Shown: piece by piece, positions 33,260 to 46,464 of the stretch
Layout of the letters: the number at the start of each line of letters is the position of its first letter
Numbering within the stretch: the first letter of the stretch is position 1
DNA from: Phytophthora colocasiae
Lineage: Eukaryota > Oomycota > Peronosporomycetes > Peronosporales > Peronosporaceae
Length of the DNA stretch: 64,000 nt
Direction of reading: 5' to 3'
Assembly: GCA_018806915.1 (NCBI GenBank)
Contig: JAGKQI010000102.1
Span: 682,001 to 746,000 of the forward strand
Position numbers and translations under genes: made by a program
The notes under the pieces: generated by a model
The model's database searches: none
What the model saw: only the letters and a program-made list of their open reading frames with translations
Told to the model about the DNA's origin: nothing

Positions 33260-36200
33260 TGTGGTGGAGCGGATCTGGCCAAAATCTGGTTGAGGCCGAT
33301 CGCGATCGCCACTTGCGCCTTGAACACCGACTAACGGAGGGTCCCCGATGATCCGTGATCTTGCTGCGTGTAGTGTTTACCTTGTGTACCCGTCGGTAGG
33401 CGGGTTACGCTCTTCCAGGTGACTTCTGAAGATGTCTTGGGACGAGAAGAATGTCTTGGGTGACGTAGGGGTGTGAGATAGCGTGAATACTTCACTCTAC
33501 CTCGGAGGGGTTGATCCGGGTCACAGGCGAGTTCTCGAGCCTTGATCCGGTCACCTGGTCTTCGATCCAGGTCTTCCAAAGGTCAATGTTGGGGGATCTG
33601 ATCCCTTCCTTTACGATGCTTGCCGCTTCCTATAGCGGGGGTCTTGATGGGTTGAGAGTCGACGAGATCGTCAGGCCAAGCAGCCAATTCCTGCCGATCC
33701 GTAGTTCGCACGTAAAGGATAGATCTGTGGTGGAGCGGATCTGGCCAAAATCTGGTTGAGGCCGATCGCGATCGCCACTTGCGCCCAGACACCGACTACC
33801 GGAGGGGGTCCCCGATGATCCGTGATCTTGCTGCGTGTAGTGTTTACGCCTTGTACCCGTCGGTAGGCGGGTTACGCTCTTCAGGTGACTTCTGAAGATG
33901 TCTTGGGACGAGAAGAATGTCTTGGGTGACGTAGGGGTGTGAGATAGCGTGGGAATACTTCACTCTACCTCGGAGGGAGTTGATCCGGGTCACAGGCGAG
34001 TTCTCGAGCCTTGATCCGGTCACCTGGTCTTCGATCCAGGTCTTCCAAAGGTCCAATGTTGGGGATCTGATCCTTCCTTTACGATGCTTGCCGCTTCCTA
34101 TGGCGGGGGTCTTGATGGGTTGAGTCGACGAGATCGTCAGGCCAAGCAGCCAATTCCTTCCGATCCGTAGTTCGCACGTAAAGGATAGATCTGTGGTGGA
34201 GCGGATCTGGCCAAAATCTGGTTGAGGCCGATCGCGATCGCCACTTGCGCCCAGACACCGACTAACGGAGGGGGTCCCCCGATGATCCGTGATCTTGCTG
34301 CGTGTAGTGTTTACCTTGTGTACCCGTCGGTAGGCGGGTTACGCTCTTCCAGGTGACTTCTGAAGATGTCTTGGGACGAGAAGAATGTCTTGGGTGACGT
34401 AGGTGTGAGATAGCGTGGGAATACTTCACTCTACCTCGGAGGGGTTGATCCGGGTCACAGGCGAGTTCTCGAGCCTTGATCCGGTCACCTGGTCTTCGAT
34501 CAAGGTCTTCCAAAGGTCCAATGTTGGGGATCTGATCCCTTCCTTTACGATGCTTGCAGCTTCCTATGGCGGGGTCTTGATGGGTTGAGAGTCGACGAGA
34601 TCGTCAGGCCAAGCAGCCAATTCCTTCGATCCGTAGTTCGCACGTAAAGGATAGATCTGTGGTGGAGCGGATCTGGCCAAAATCTGGTTGAGGCCGATCG
34701 CGATCGCCACTTGCGCCCAGACACCGACTAACGGAGGGTCCCCGATGATCCGTGATCTTGCTGCGTGTAGTGTTTACCTTGTGTACCCGTCGGTAGGCGG
34801 GTTACGCTCTTCCAGGTGACTTCTGAAGATGTCTTGGGACGAGAAGAATGTCTTGGGTGACGTAGGGGGTGTGAGATAGCGTGGGAATACTTCACTCTAC
34901 CTCGGAGGGGTTGATCCGGGTCATAGGCGAGTTCTCGAGCCCTGATCCGGTCGCCTGGTCTTTGATCCAGGTCTTCCAAAGGTCCAATGTTGGGGATCTG
35001 ATCCCTTCCTTTACGATGCTTGCCGCTTCCTATAGCGGGGGTCTTGATGGGTTGAGAGTCGACGAGATCGTCAGGCCAAGCAGCCAATTCCTTCCGATCC
35101 GTAGTTCGCACGTAAAGGATAGATCTGTGGTGGAGCGGATCTGGCCAAAATCTGGTTGAGGCCGATCGCGATCGCCACTTGCGCCCAGACACCGACTAAC
35201 GGAGGGGGTCCCCCGATGATCCGTGATCTTGCTGCGTGTAGTGTTTACCTTGTGTGCACCCGTCGGTAGTGGCAGGTTACGCTCTTCCAGGTGACTTCTG
35301 AAGATGTCTTGGGACGAGAAGAATGTCTTGGGTGACGCAGGGGTGATGAGATAGCGTGGGAATACTTCACTCTACCTCGGAGGGGTTGATCCGGGTCGTA
35401 GGCGAGTTCTCGAGCCCTGATCCGGTCGCCTGGTCTTTGATCCAGGTCTTCCAAAGGTCCAATGTTGGGGATCTGATCCCTTCCTTTACGATGCTTGCCG
35501 CTTCCTATAGCGGGGGTCTTGATGGGTTGAGAGTCGACGAGATCGTCAGGCCAAGCAGCCAATTCCTTCCGATCCGTAGTTCGCACGTAAAGGATAGATC
35601 TGTGGTGGAGCGGATCTGGCCAAAATCTGGTTGAGGCCGATCGCGATCGCCACTTGCGCCCAGACACCGACTAACGGAGGGGGTCCCCCGATGATCCGTG
35701 ATCTTGCTGCGTGTAGTGTTTACCTTGTGTACCCGTCGGTAGGCGGGTTACGCTCTTCCAGGTGACTTCTGAAGATGTCTTGGGACGAGAAGAATGTCTT
35801 GGGTGACGTAGGGGGTGTGAGATAGCGTGGGAATACTTCACTCTACCTCGGAGGGGTTGATCCGGGTCACAGGCGAGTTCTCGAGCCTTGATCCGGTCAC
35901 CTGGTCTTCGATCCAGGTCTTCCAAAGGTCCAATGTTGGGGATCTGATCCCTTCCTTTACGATGCTTGCCGCTTCCTATAGCGGGGGTCTTGATGGGTTG
36001 AGAGTCGACGAGATCGTCAGGCCAAGCAGCCAATTCCTTCCGATCCGTAGTTCGCACGTAAAGGATAGATCTGTGGTGGAGCGGATCTGGCCAAAATCTG
36101 GTTGAGGCCGATCGCGATCGCCACTTGCGCCCAGACACCGACTAACGGAGGGGGTCCCCCGATGATCCGTGATCTTGCTGCGTGTAGTGTTTACCTTGTG

Positions 36201-36542
36201 TACCCGTCGGTAGGCGGGTTACGCTCTTCCAGGTGACTTCTGAAGATGTCTTGGGACGAGAAGAATGTCTTGGGTGACGTAGGGGGTGTGAGATAGCGTG
36301 GGAATACTTCACTCTACCTCGGAGGGGTTGATCCGGGTCACAGGCGAGTTCTCGAGCCTTGATCCGGTCACCTGATCTTCGATCCAGGTCTTCCAAAGGT
36401 CCAATGTTGGGGATCTGATCCCTTCCTTTACGATGCTTGCCGCTTCCTATAGCGGGGGTCTTGATGGGTTGAGAGTCGACGAGATCGTCAGGCCAAGCAG
36501 CCAATTCCTTCCGATCCGTAGTTCGCACGTAAAGGATAGATC
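32792..36542. repeat. Eight tandem ~470-bp LTR-derived units
   Basis: Units start TGTGGTGGAGCGG at 32792, 33260, 33726, 34192, 34658, 35126, 35601 and 36072; each ends ...aaaggatagatc. Lengths are 466-475 bp. The first unit belongs to the A-2 5' LTR, the next six are truncated copies, and the eighth continues into a full LTR (to 37628). Junctions are always gatc|TGTGG. Confidence 0.95.
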
Positions 36543-37628
36543 ACTAGATAGGGTAAAACTGGCCAATGTATTATCCAGAATTAACCTCTATGCTAGATCT
36601 CTTCTCCTTACCTTCTTGATGCTGGTGGGCCAATGTAATTCCCGGTCCCAGTCTTGGATGAAGGCACTTGTGAGGTCCAGAGCAAATTCGATTCTTGGGG
36701 GTTGTTGAGATACCGAGAGATCCTCACACTAGCGTAAGGTAAGCCGGCCAAATCAGGGATCCGGTCTTAGCTGTAGCTAGGTGCGCGAAGTGTAGGAACA
36801 CTAAGGGGAGGCCAATATGCTATCCTCTTCCCTTGTCTTGGTCCCTGAAGTAGTCCACTTGCGCACTAGAGAGCAAATTCGATTCTGTTTATGGTTATTC
36901 CTATGTCTACTAATCCCATCCTCATCTGCTATCCTACGATTACCTGACATCCGGCTACACAGCTGCCCTTCCGATCTTCGATCTTGATCTCACCTAACCC
37001 CTGATCGCGATCTCGATCTGCCGATCTGGCGATCAGCCGATCTGGCGATCTGGCGATCTGGCGATCAGGCGATCTGGCGATCAGCCGATCTCGATCAACC
37101 ATCTCGGTCATCGATCTTGGTCCACCGTCTTGAACAATGATCCCGATCAGCAGCCTTCATACTTGATCTCGCGTACCTGCGTCGTCGACATTCCAGGTCT
37201 TGAGCTTCCCAGACTTGATCACCACTCCCCACGCGACTAACACTGCCATCAGGTCCCCTCGGCAGCATCTCACGGTTATGTTGTCACCGGCCCACCATAG
37301 ATCACACCGATCCCGACCCTCTGCCGCCTTGATCTCCTTCTCATGCGACCTCAGGCAAGGCGCCCTTTTCTCCTCCGACCCTGAGCCGCCACGCGGGACC
37401 GCACGACGGGTTCTCCAATCACTTAGTCTCACTTGACCAAGACGCCATCCATTCATTGCTGGCGAGATCCAGACGAACATCGATCTGGATCCATTCGTCA
37501 GCCATCGTTCGCGCAATCTGGGGTCATCAACTGACATCTTGCTTCGCCAGAGGCCCCTGTCGCTTGATCCGACTCTCTTAGGGCCTGACGTTGCCTTTTC
37601 TCGGATTTCTTATTCGCGCTTCACCACA
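33260..37628 (-). repeat. A-3 3' LTR with internal tandem expansion
   Basis: 4369 bp: six truncated ~470-bp units plus one complete 1557-bp LTR (36072-37628) ending CTTCACCACA next to the PPT (37629-37639). The complete copy holds the 191-bp module (about 36690-36885) and the GATC minisatellite (about 37000-37095). Confidence 0.9.
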
Positions 37629-37672
37629 TCCGCCCCCAGCCTGCAAGTTGGTCCGTCTCGGTCCACTTCAGG

Positions 37673-37688
37673 TCTCATTCTCCAATCT
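37673..37688 (+). promoter_or_regulatory. Oomycete INR/FPR core promoter of the antisense gene (A-3)
   Basis: TCTCATTCTCCAATCT, identical to the A-2 copy, about 78 nt before ATG 37755. Confidence 0.6.
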
Positions 37689-37754
37689 TCAGCCCAAGGC
37701 ACAAGTCACCCCGACAACACTTCGACCACCACCAACGGATCCCTTCCAGTCTCC

Positions 37755-40342
37755 ATGAGCCAGCAAGGAAGTGATCCCGGGAGCGATTATTTGCCTACAC
37801 CTCCCGATTCCCCAAGATCCCCCGACGGTCCGCCATCTCCCCATTCCGACATCTCGCGACGTTCATCGGGTCCGGCTCCAGACCACGCACGCCCGCTCTC
37901 ATCCGATGAGGCTGGGCCGATGCCGGGCAGTCCAGGGTGGGATCGCCTGGTGCGCGAACGTGATCAACTAAGTCGTGAAGCCATGGAACTTCGGGCGCAT
38001 GTCGACGCCATGGAGCGGTTCCGGGCAGACCAGCAGGGCGAGATTGCGCGTCTGGAGCGCGAGATCGCTGATCTCGCGGAGGAAGCCTCTGATCTCGATG
38101 GATTGCGTATGCAGGTTCACCAGCTCCGATCGGAACGCGACGAGTTCGCGCGGCGTCTCAACTCTGCCCAGGCAGACCTAGATCGAGCTACAGAGGACAG
38201 GGATCGTCTGACCGAAGAGGTGGAACAAGCCACCAACGAGATCCAGGATCTCCAGGCGGAAGCCCGGATCCATGCTTGCGATCTGGCTGAGGCGAAGCAA
38301 GACTCCATCACTGCCAAGGCCAGCTACAACCGGATCTCGGCTGATCTTGCACATCTCCAACTGGATTCCAGCCCCACGCCTTCGACAGGGGCTCCCACCC
38401 GATTGACCCTGGCTGAGCGAGATCGAGCCTTGGCGGACTCCGCCCGAGCGATCGCTTCCCTGACCAGTATCGCTGGTGAACGTGACCTAGCCACCGATCA
38501 ACTCGCCCACGCTAACTCCGAACTGAACCGAGTCCCTTCGGAGCGGGATCGCCTACTCGTGGAACGAGACCAAGCGTTCGCAGATCGTGACAGAGCACAG
38601 GCGGATCTCAGCGCCGAGCGACAACGATCCACTCGTCTAGGTGCGCATATAGTCTAGATCCCCCTCCACCTGACCATGATCACTCATATTCTGTTTGTCG
38701 TAGAGGATGATCTGATCGGTACCCATGCCGAAGTGCAGGAGTTAGAAGCGAGTCTTCAGGCATTGCAGGAGAACTACGATCAGGCAGAAGGTGACGTAAT
38801 GGCGACCACCAACGTCCTGACCGAAATGGTGTCTCGGCTCCGCGCTGCTCAAGATGAACGGGGGGTCAAACGTGCTCTCAGTCCGCCCCCATCTCCTGCT
38901 ACATCGCCCCCGCACAAGACCTCGCGGACGGAGCCTCCCCCGGCCGATCACGACGCGGCCCCACCTGATGTTCCCGCTGGAGACCAACCCGGTGGCCAGG
39001 CCCAGGCGACCGATCTCGAAGAAAAGCACGAGGAAAGCCCAGACCCCTTCGATCTGGGTCCTGAACCGCGATCCCGACTGGGACGGATGCGGAGGAAGCA
39101 GATCGCACCCAGGCCACCTCGCAAGTGACCGTGGAAGCACCTTCCCCGAAGAAGGGTGGCTCGGATCGGTCCAAACGTAAACCCGATCCAGAGCATGACG
39201 ATGACGCGGAGGATTCTGGCGCTGGATCCGACGACGCTCTTCGGGCTACGATACTCCGATCGCTGTCGTGGCACCGCCGGCATGGAAATCCTCCTCCAGC
39301 ATCCGGTGATCAAGGGGGGCCTGCTCCATCGACGCCTCCGGCGCAGCCGACACCTCCGGGCGGCAGTTCCCCACAGACTCCGATCACTTCTCCTCAGGGG
39401 TCCCCGAGGGGTAGTCCAGCTGGCGGGAGCCCTCCCGGTGGGGGATCTCCGGGTGGCGGCTCTCCCGGCGGCTCGCCACGCCCCCAGCTGCACCCTCCCC
39501 TGTTCGCGATCAGCTCGTCTATTCCCGGGTATGCGAACGTCCGGCAGTTTGCGGCTGGTGATGTCTTCCCGTGGGATCCGATGTTCGTCGGAACTTTGGC
39601 GATCGTCGGTATGATCCTCTCCACATTGTCCAAGAGGCTGCTGCTACCTCCCGGATTCCTCTACCCCGCGAGATCACCGGCTAATCGCCCTTCCCGAGCC
39701 GGGGTCGGTTGGTTGGTTAGCCTGATCACTGGGCCCAACGTGCAGGCCCTACTTGCTACCCGACCTTGGGAGGTGCTCCGCAACCGACCGGCCCCCCTCA
39801 CCTTCGATCTCGGTCTACATCGTCGTGCTGGAACCATGCTGGGGCAGATCGCGGATGCCTACGCCGCCTTCGAGTCAGATCACCTGCAGGCCTACTGGGA
39901 ATCGACCCATTATCTCGAGATCACGAAGGCGATGTATGAAGCTGATCCTGATCTCCGTCGGTATTACCTCGAGCGTCGGCAACGGCGTAGCCGTACCGGA
40001 GAACGTTGGCGGCTGCTGTTGGGACGATTCCTGCCCATGATGCGGGCGATGTGGGCGGACATCGATCTTCTGCTCGATCCCTACTTCCTGCACTTCCCTA
40101 CTATCCGTGATCGGGTATACTGGTACCCCGGATCGGTCTCCCGAATGGCTAACCTGGCCCAGCCGACTCTGAACCGACCGGAGCCCACCGATCTGATCTC
40201 TGCGTTGGCAGAATGCGATCAGGAGGACCTTTGGCGCAACCATTACCGCGATCGGCCGGCAGATCACCCGTCCCGGCAGATCCCACGGCTCGAAAACAAG
40301 TTTAACCCGCCTGCTCCACCTACACCTCCTGGGACTCCCTGA
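37755..40342 (+). pseudogene. Antisense coiled-coil gene of A-3, frameshifted
   Basis: Copy of the 841-aa antisense gene of A-2: exon 1 37755-38640, intron 38641-38703, exon 2 from 38704. Exon 1 and the coil are open, with few substitutions (for example Arg-to-Trp in GSPGRDRL). One C is missing near 39065 (gaaccgcg instead of gaacccgcg), shifting the frame after DPFDLGPEP; homology resumes in the right frame from about 39125 and runs to the TGA at 40340-40342 with the C-terminal domain intact. The lost base is in a C run, so an assembly error cannot be excluded. Confidence 0.7.
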
Positions 40343-40715
40343 TCCCGCGATCTCGACCAGTCCGGAGGTGATCAGCTGAGCCCGGAGTCGGTCAGCACGC
40401 TTACATATTCTCTATCACGATCCGGTACTTCGCCACGCGATCCTGACTCCAGCCTAGCCTCTTTTCAATTCCACGTAATCTTTCCAGCTTCAAACCAGCG
40501 TTCTTCTCCATACTTACTCCACAGTTTCGATCCCACTTAGCATCTTCGAAATCTCCACACCTTCCATCCAATCACTCCGGTCTCAACATGCATATACAAG
40601 AAAAATATAAAATCTCCACGAAAAACATAAAATCTCCACATCCGATCCAGATAGACATCCAGATCAGCATCCGCGATCTCGGCGTTGTGACCCGGTCACG
40701 TCGCCTTCTCTGCGT
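40343..40715. other. Convergent 3' UTRs of antisense gene and pol (A-3)
   Basis: Homologue of 24508-24882, with the same two AT-rich direct repeats near 40603-40640. No ORF. Confidence 0.5.
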
Positions 40716-43700
40716 CTACACCTCTTCGTGCGACTGCATCACGCCAAATCGATTTCGGTTAGCATGATCACGTAGGAACGCGCTCAGTATGGCTCCACAG
40801 TTAAGATCAGCTTCGTCGACCCAAGTTGGTTTATCATAACCGACCCAGTGCACCAGGAATTCACGATAGATCCGGCCGTAGCGAGTTCGTTTCCCACTTC
40901 TCATGTCCGAGATCCGTTCGACCTCGTACTCATCGGCATCCAGATCTGGGACCCAACTGTCCTCCGGAAGGAGGATCTCATCGAAATCGAGCCGATCTGC
41001 TTCATCTACCGTCAACTCGATCCGCGGTCGATCCGGGAAATTCCGCACCAGCTTTAGCTTAGAAACATGGACCACTGGAAAGATATGGTAATCAGATCCC
41101 GCGATCTCCAGCTTGATCGTGAATTCGTTGAGCTTCTCTGCAACACGGAACGGGCCGTGCCAAAGGTGAGCGAGTTTACGTGCATACCCTTCCTTCACAC
41201 GATCTAGGTATAGCCAAACTCGTGATCCAGCTTCGATCTGATGCGGATCGACGTCCTCATTGTGCCGATCGGCTCGATCTGCAATCGCCTCTCGTAGTCT
41301 AGCGTTGACCTGTTCTCGCGACTGCTGGTAGTATCTCTGAACCCGATACCTCCACCGTCTTGGATCGCGATCGTGGCGTCTGGTCGATCCGATCGGGATC
41401 GTTGCCTCCAACGTCGATCTCGGATCCCATCCATGTACCAGGTAATGGGGGGTATCTCCCCGAACCCGATCGTGAGCCGTGTTAATGGCGAACGTCAGTC
41501 TCTCCGCGTATTCATCCCAGTCCTTCTGATCGAGATCTTGAACATACATCTTGATCGCCCTAGTCGCCGTTTGCACCATCCGTTCCGCAGTCCCGTTGGC
41601 TTGTGGCCGGTAGGCCATCGTCGCCCGTTGTCGCTGTCCCAGGATCTTATTGAACGATCTGAAGAAGTCGGACATGAAACCCGGTTCTCGATCGTGCCTG
41701 ATCATCTCGCTAGCACCAAATCTGCGGAACACGCATTCTTCATAAGATTCCGCGACGGTCTGGGCCGATCGGGAGCCTTTGCGATCACATATCCCGTGAA
41801 CAGATCGACCCAGATCAGTAGTTCGGTGTTGCCTTTGTTGGATCTGGGCAGAGAAGGTATGTGATCCATCGCTATAATCTTGAATGGGTATGTCGCCTGC
41901 AGATTCCCCGGCGACTCGCCCCGGATCGTGGGTCTCCCCTTCCCGGTCTCACAATCTACACACTCGCCTACGTATCGCTGCACGCTCCGATATAATCCCC
42001 TCCAGTGGAAATGATCTCGGGTCCGCTGATAAGTGCGTCCGATCCCCTGATGTCCTCCTTCCAGAGTCGTACGATAGTGGTGGAGGACATCCTGCTGTAG
42101 CGTTTCTGGAACTACAAGTCTCATCAGGCGATCGCGATCACCACTTGATCTCGGCCCTGGTGGGCAGTAAAACAGCAGATCTTGCTCATCTACCTCATAC
42201 TCGGAGGCGATCTTGGCGTAGGATCCGGATTCGGCTCGAGTAAGATCCGCGATCTGCCCAGCCAGGTACTTCTTTAGTCCTGCGATCCAGACCTCCTCGT
42301 CCTGGGCTCGCCTGATCCGATCAACCCGCATCTCCCGGATCAGTTCCTCTCGGAAGACAGCGGCGCCAGGTCGCGCTCGGGCTGCACGCGTGGCTACTGC
42401 CGACACTTGCACAGATCGATCTTCAACTCGAGGGATCAACACCTCATTAAGCCGATTCAGGGTGATCAGATCGCATCGATCTGCCTCATCGTGGACTTCG
42501 ATCCCGCTTCCTCGCTGCAGCGCGGCACTCGCCAAGCTATCTGCGCTCCCATTCCAGTCTTTCTTCACATGGACCAGCTCATGATCTCCCCAATTCCGCA
42601 AGTGATCTAGCACCCTCTGTTTCAGTAACGTCAATCCTGGCGCCTTGCAGTCGATCTCGCCCCGGACTTGTCGGATCACCAAATTCGAATCGCCACAAAT
42701 GACCAAACGGCGGCGTTCTAACTGTGCGATCATGCCAAGACCTAGCAAGAGTCCACGGTATTCCGCTTCATTGACAGTAAGGCTTTCCGCATAATCCGAT
42801 CTAGCCTTGATCACTTTCCACTCCGGTAAACTCCACACGATCGCGCTGAAAGCGCCTCCTCCTCGTTTCACGCGTGCCGATCCGTCGAAACTTATAACCC
42901 ACAACTCCTCATCTGAGTCTACGGTGGGGATCGGCATCTGGATCCGACGTTTTGGCTCCTTTCGCGGCGCGATCGCGATCAGAGCTTCGTCGATCTCCGA
43001 TCTGGGCGTTATGTTAGCTGCGATCGCCCCCAGTATTTCATCCTCCCCCTTCGTACACTTCGTGATCTCGAGTGTCCACGGGGACAGAAGAGCAGACCAT
43101 TGTCCCAGACGTCCTTGGAGGCCGGCAGACTTGAACAGCCAGGCAAGCGTTGAGTGTCGGGTTAGGACCTTGATCCGACGTCCCACCAACAAGGTGTAGT
43201 GTAGATCCAAGATCCGAAGTAGAGCCAACACCTCCTTTTCGGCAACATTATAATTCAGCTCGTTGGTCTTCAAGGTTCGGCTGGCAAACGCGACCGGGTG
43301 GTAGATCTGGTCGTGTTCCTGCATTAGTGCGGCGGAAATCGCCCAGTCACTAGCGTACACGATCACCACGGGTAACTTCGTCGTGTCGAAGTGACGAAGG
43401 ATCGGGGTCGACGCGATCTTGGTCTTCAAGGCTGTAAACGCCCTGTATGCCCTACCCCACCTCTCATCACCAGTCTTTAGGCCCAGGTTGGCTCCGATCT
43501 CGCTTGAACAGGGTGAAGACATCGCCCCCAAGTCAGGATCCGGTGTACTATCGCTTCTTCGAGTCGGGATATCTAGTGATCTATCCCGATCCGACTTAAG
43601 CGCGACGGGATCTTGAGTGATCAGGTCCATGCTATCCATGATCTTTCGTAGATCTGGTCGCTTCTTCAGTTCTGCGAGCTCCACCTCACGTAGTTCATAT

Positions 43701-46308
43701 AGGACCGATGCATAGATCGCATAATCCTCGATGAACCGACTATAGTAATTCAAACTTCCAAGGAACGATTGCATGGATCGGAGTGATCCAGGGAATGGTA
43801 GATCCGTCAGAGACTTCAGGTCCTTCGGGTTTGCCTCCAATCCATCGATCGACACTTTGTGTCCGAGATATTCCACCTTATCCATGCCCCAGAAGCTCTT
43901 TGCCACACTGATCGAGAGATTCCACTTATCGCAGGCCTCCAATAGGCCTTCCACCCGATCGCACATTTGATCCCATGATCCAGCCGTGATCAAGATATCG
44001 TCGATGTATGATCTCCGACCTAGCACCGACGGACGACCGGGATCTTCCGGGATCCCTGATTCGAACACATCCGCAGAGCCTTCCACATCTCCGGACTGGG
44101 AGATCTTCAGAAATCCATATAGGGCATTGTCCACAAGGCGTTGATAGATCTGAGGAGCGTTCTTCAGCCCGAACGGCATGCGATTCCACTCGAAGAGGCC
44201 GAACGGGGTGATGAAAGCTGAGATCGCGCGAGCTCGATCGGTCATTGATACGACCCAGAATCCACTCGCCATGTCTAATGAACAGTACCACAGAACTTTG
44301 TCAAGATCTTCTAACAGGTCATTGATCAGAGGCATTGGGTAGATCATCAGCCTCGTGAGACCGTTCACCAGCCGATAATCGATACATAGTCGGATGTCTA
44401 CACCGTTCTTCTTGATGATCACCACGATCGGCGATGCCCATGGCGAGGTCGATGGCCGGATGATCTTGGCAGCTAGGAGTCCTTTGATAAGATCCGATAC
44501 TTTCTCGCGAAACTGTGGCGCCACCTTTCGGACTCGTTGTGCGATCGGCTTTGCATCACCCACGTCGATATCGCATATAACACCCTTGGCCGCTGGAGGA
44601 AGTGCGTTTCCCTTTCCGATCAGGAGATGTCGCTTCTTCCAAATAATCTGTCGAAGTTTCTCGATCTCCTCCTGGGTAGCCGATCCCGGATTTCCTACTT
44701 GCAGATCTTCAATCCTGACTTCTTCAGTGGTGGAGATCTGGATCTCTGGTACTACTGCGAGATTATCGGCTAGATCTTCGGCCGAAAAATCGCCACTTTC
44801 GTGTAAGTGGGTCTGATCGGCGTTCTCGATCCCTTCAGGAGATGTCGGATCCGGTTCGTCCGTTGATTTATCACGCAGCCTATCGTCCTTGGCTGTCAAG
44901 ATCGGGGTGTCTTTAACCATGGGGACGGCATCGGCGTCGGATTCATGTTTGATCTCGATTTGAAAATCTGGTTTTTCTGTTTTTACCTCGATCTCTTCTT
45001 CGCATGTCCGATCTGTCCGATCTGGGGCCTGATCTGGCAAGCTCTCATTCGTCTCAGTCTCACCGCCCCCAGCTTCGCCACTCGGGGTCTTGTCGGAACT
45101 GATCGTGATCTGTGGGGTATCCATGGGATCCGGTTGGGGATCGATGAATGCGACCTTGACTTCGGCTGTATCGGTTGGTGATCGCGGTTCCGGTGTCGAT
45201 ATTGGTGCAGGATCAGGGTCGGTCCTGGTTGCCCCACCTCGGCGGAGTATGGATCGCGGCGTAACGTAGGTCGGCCGTTCGACCGACGGTAAGGGGATCT
45301 CCACGGATTCCTGAGGTTCTGGTCTTGCGTCCACAGTCGCTTCTAGAGCTAGATTCTGCCACTCCATGTAACGTCGGGATCCGATCGACACAAACCCGGG
45401 GAATCGAGGCACTTTTTCCTGATCAAGTACCATTCCAACATGTAATCTGTGATCCAGTCGTAAAATCTTCTCGCTCAAATTCGTGATCACTAAGTACCGA
45501 GTTCGGCCGGGTCCATTCACCACTGTAGGTACCCATTGGTCGCCTCTGGTCACCCACAATTTTTCTGTCGCCGATAATTTCACTCTCGATGCGATCTCTT
45601 CGGATCCCCCAACTGGGATATGTAGATCTTCCTCCAATTTTACCGATCTTACCTTCTCCCCGTATAATCTCTTGCGACCACTAAGTGGGATCCCCACTTC
45701 ATTAGGTAAGCACATCGATCCCTTCGCCAGATCCATCCGGACTCCAGCCGTGATCATGAAATCCATACCCAGGATCGCATCTTGCCCGGATAGATCCCCG
45801 ATCCAAATATCGAAAAAGTAGACCAAGTATCCCGCAAGCGTGATCTTGATCCTCGTTCTTCCCTCGGTGGTGTACACATTATCACCGATCCCAACACACT
45901 CCTGTCTCTGACTAGTGTCAAAGTGGCACCCAACCTTACGAGCAAAGGCGGTATCCAAGATGGATACCTCGGCGCCAGTGTCCAGGAGCAAGATCGCTCT
46001 TTCGTGATTGATCTTGCCTGAGATCTTGGCTTGGCGGAACCATTTTCCGGGTGCGTGGTATTTCCAATACCCCCTGGACTCTCCTTCCTTGAGATCCAGA
46101 GCCACTTCCGCACCAGATCGAGAGAACTCATCGATCCGGGGAAGACTCGCGATCTTAGCAGTATACGAATGCAACTTACATGTATTACCGCGCAGATCCG
46201 AATTCTCCCTATCTTGATCTCTCGATTTCTTGTTCACATATGCATAGATGCAGTACTCAGAACGCTCGGCTCGTACCGGTTTCCAAACCGGCGAGCGTCC
46301 TAGTTTAA
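40716..46308 (-). pseudogene. pol: A-3 pol: protease, RT, two RNase H, integrase, chromodomain (one 7-nt deletion)
   Basis: The best-preserved pol here. From the frameshift site the frame is open to 41702 (over 1500 codons): leader with Trp intact (ESRGYWKY), protease DTGA near 45975-45990, RT YIDD near 44000, native RNase H with VYASDW and TRHSTL (43150-43400), second RNase H (42530-42910), integrase HHCC finger (41930-42090) and first Asp (MDHIPSLP). The same 7-nt deletion as in A-2 (near 41765-41782) then shifts the frame; the remaining DDE core (HDREPGFMSDFF, ANGTAERMVQ) and chromodomain follow from 41732 to 40716. A ~180-bp patch in RT (about 44020-44200) differs from A-2 far more than its surroundings. 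Confidence 0.92.
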
Positions 46309-46309
46309 C
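46261..46309 (-). promoter_or_regulatory. -1 frameshift site of A-3
   Basis: GTTAAAC (46309-46303), TAG (46302-46300), then the nested hairpin; pol is open through the site. Confidence 0.82.
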
Positions 46310-46464
46310 ATCTTCACCACCTTCTCGGGGAACAATCCGGCATGTCGGGTCGGGTCGTACCACTTGCGGATCTGGTTGTAGAATTCTTCCATGGGGCATT
46401 CTCCAGCTTCATGGATCTCCCCACAACCACGGCAGGTATACAGACAGCGATCCGTTGGGTGACC
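46300..46464 (-). pseudogene. gag: A-3 gag, C-terminal fragment
   Basis: Last ~55 codons of gag: the rest of the second zinc knuckle (HPTDRC), the third (CRGCGEIHEAGEC), and the tail ending MLN with the TAG at 46302-46300. Cut off from the rest (59005-61173) by element B. Confidence 0.88.

Noticed and set aside
34728..36138. Series of 128-155-aa minus-strand ORFs (starting MSGRKWRSRS or MRTTDRKELAAW)
   Set aside because: They repeat once per ~470-bp LTR unit and are explained by the tandem array.
32792..36542. CRISPR-like or rDNA-spacer-like array
   Set aside because: Units are ~470 bp LTR pieces without spacer/repeat alternation and without rRNA nearby.
37157..37537. 126-aa ORF (MSVDDPRLRERW...) recurring in A-2-type LTRs (also 62097-62477, shorter at 63199-63543)
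   Set aside because: An ORF inside an LTR could be a real gene, but copies are near-identical LTRs, the opposite strand is also open, and no domain is recognisable. Needs a substitution test.
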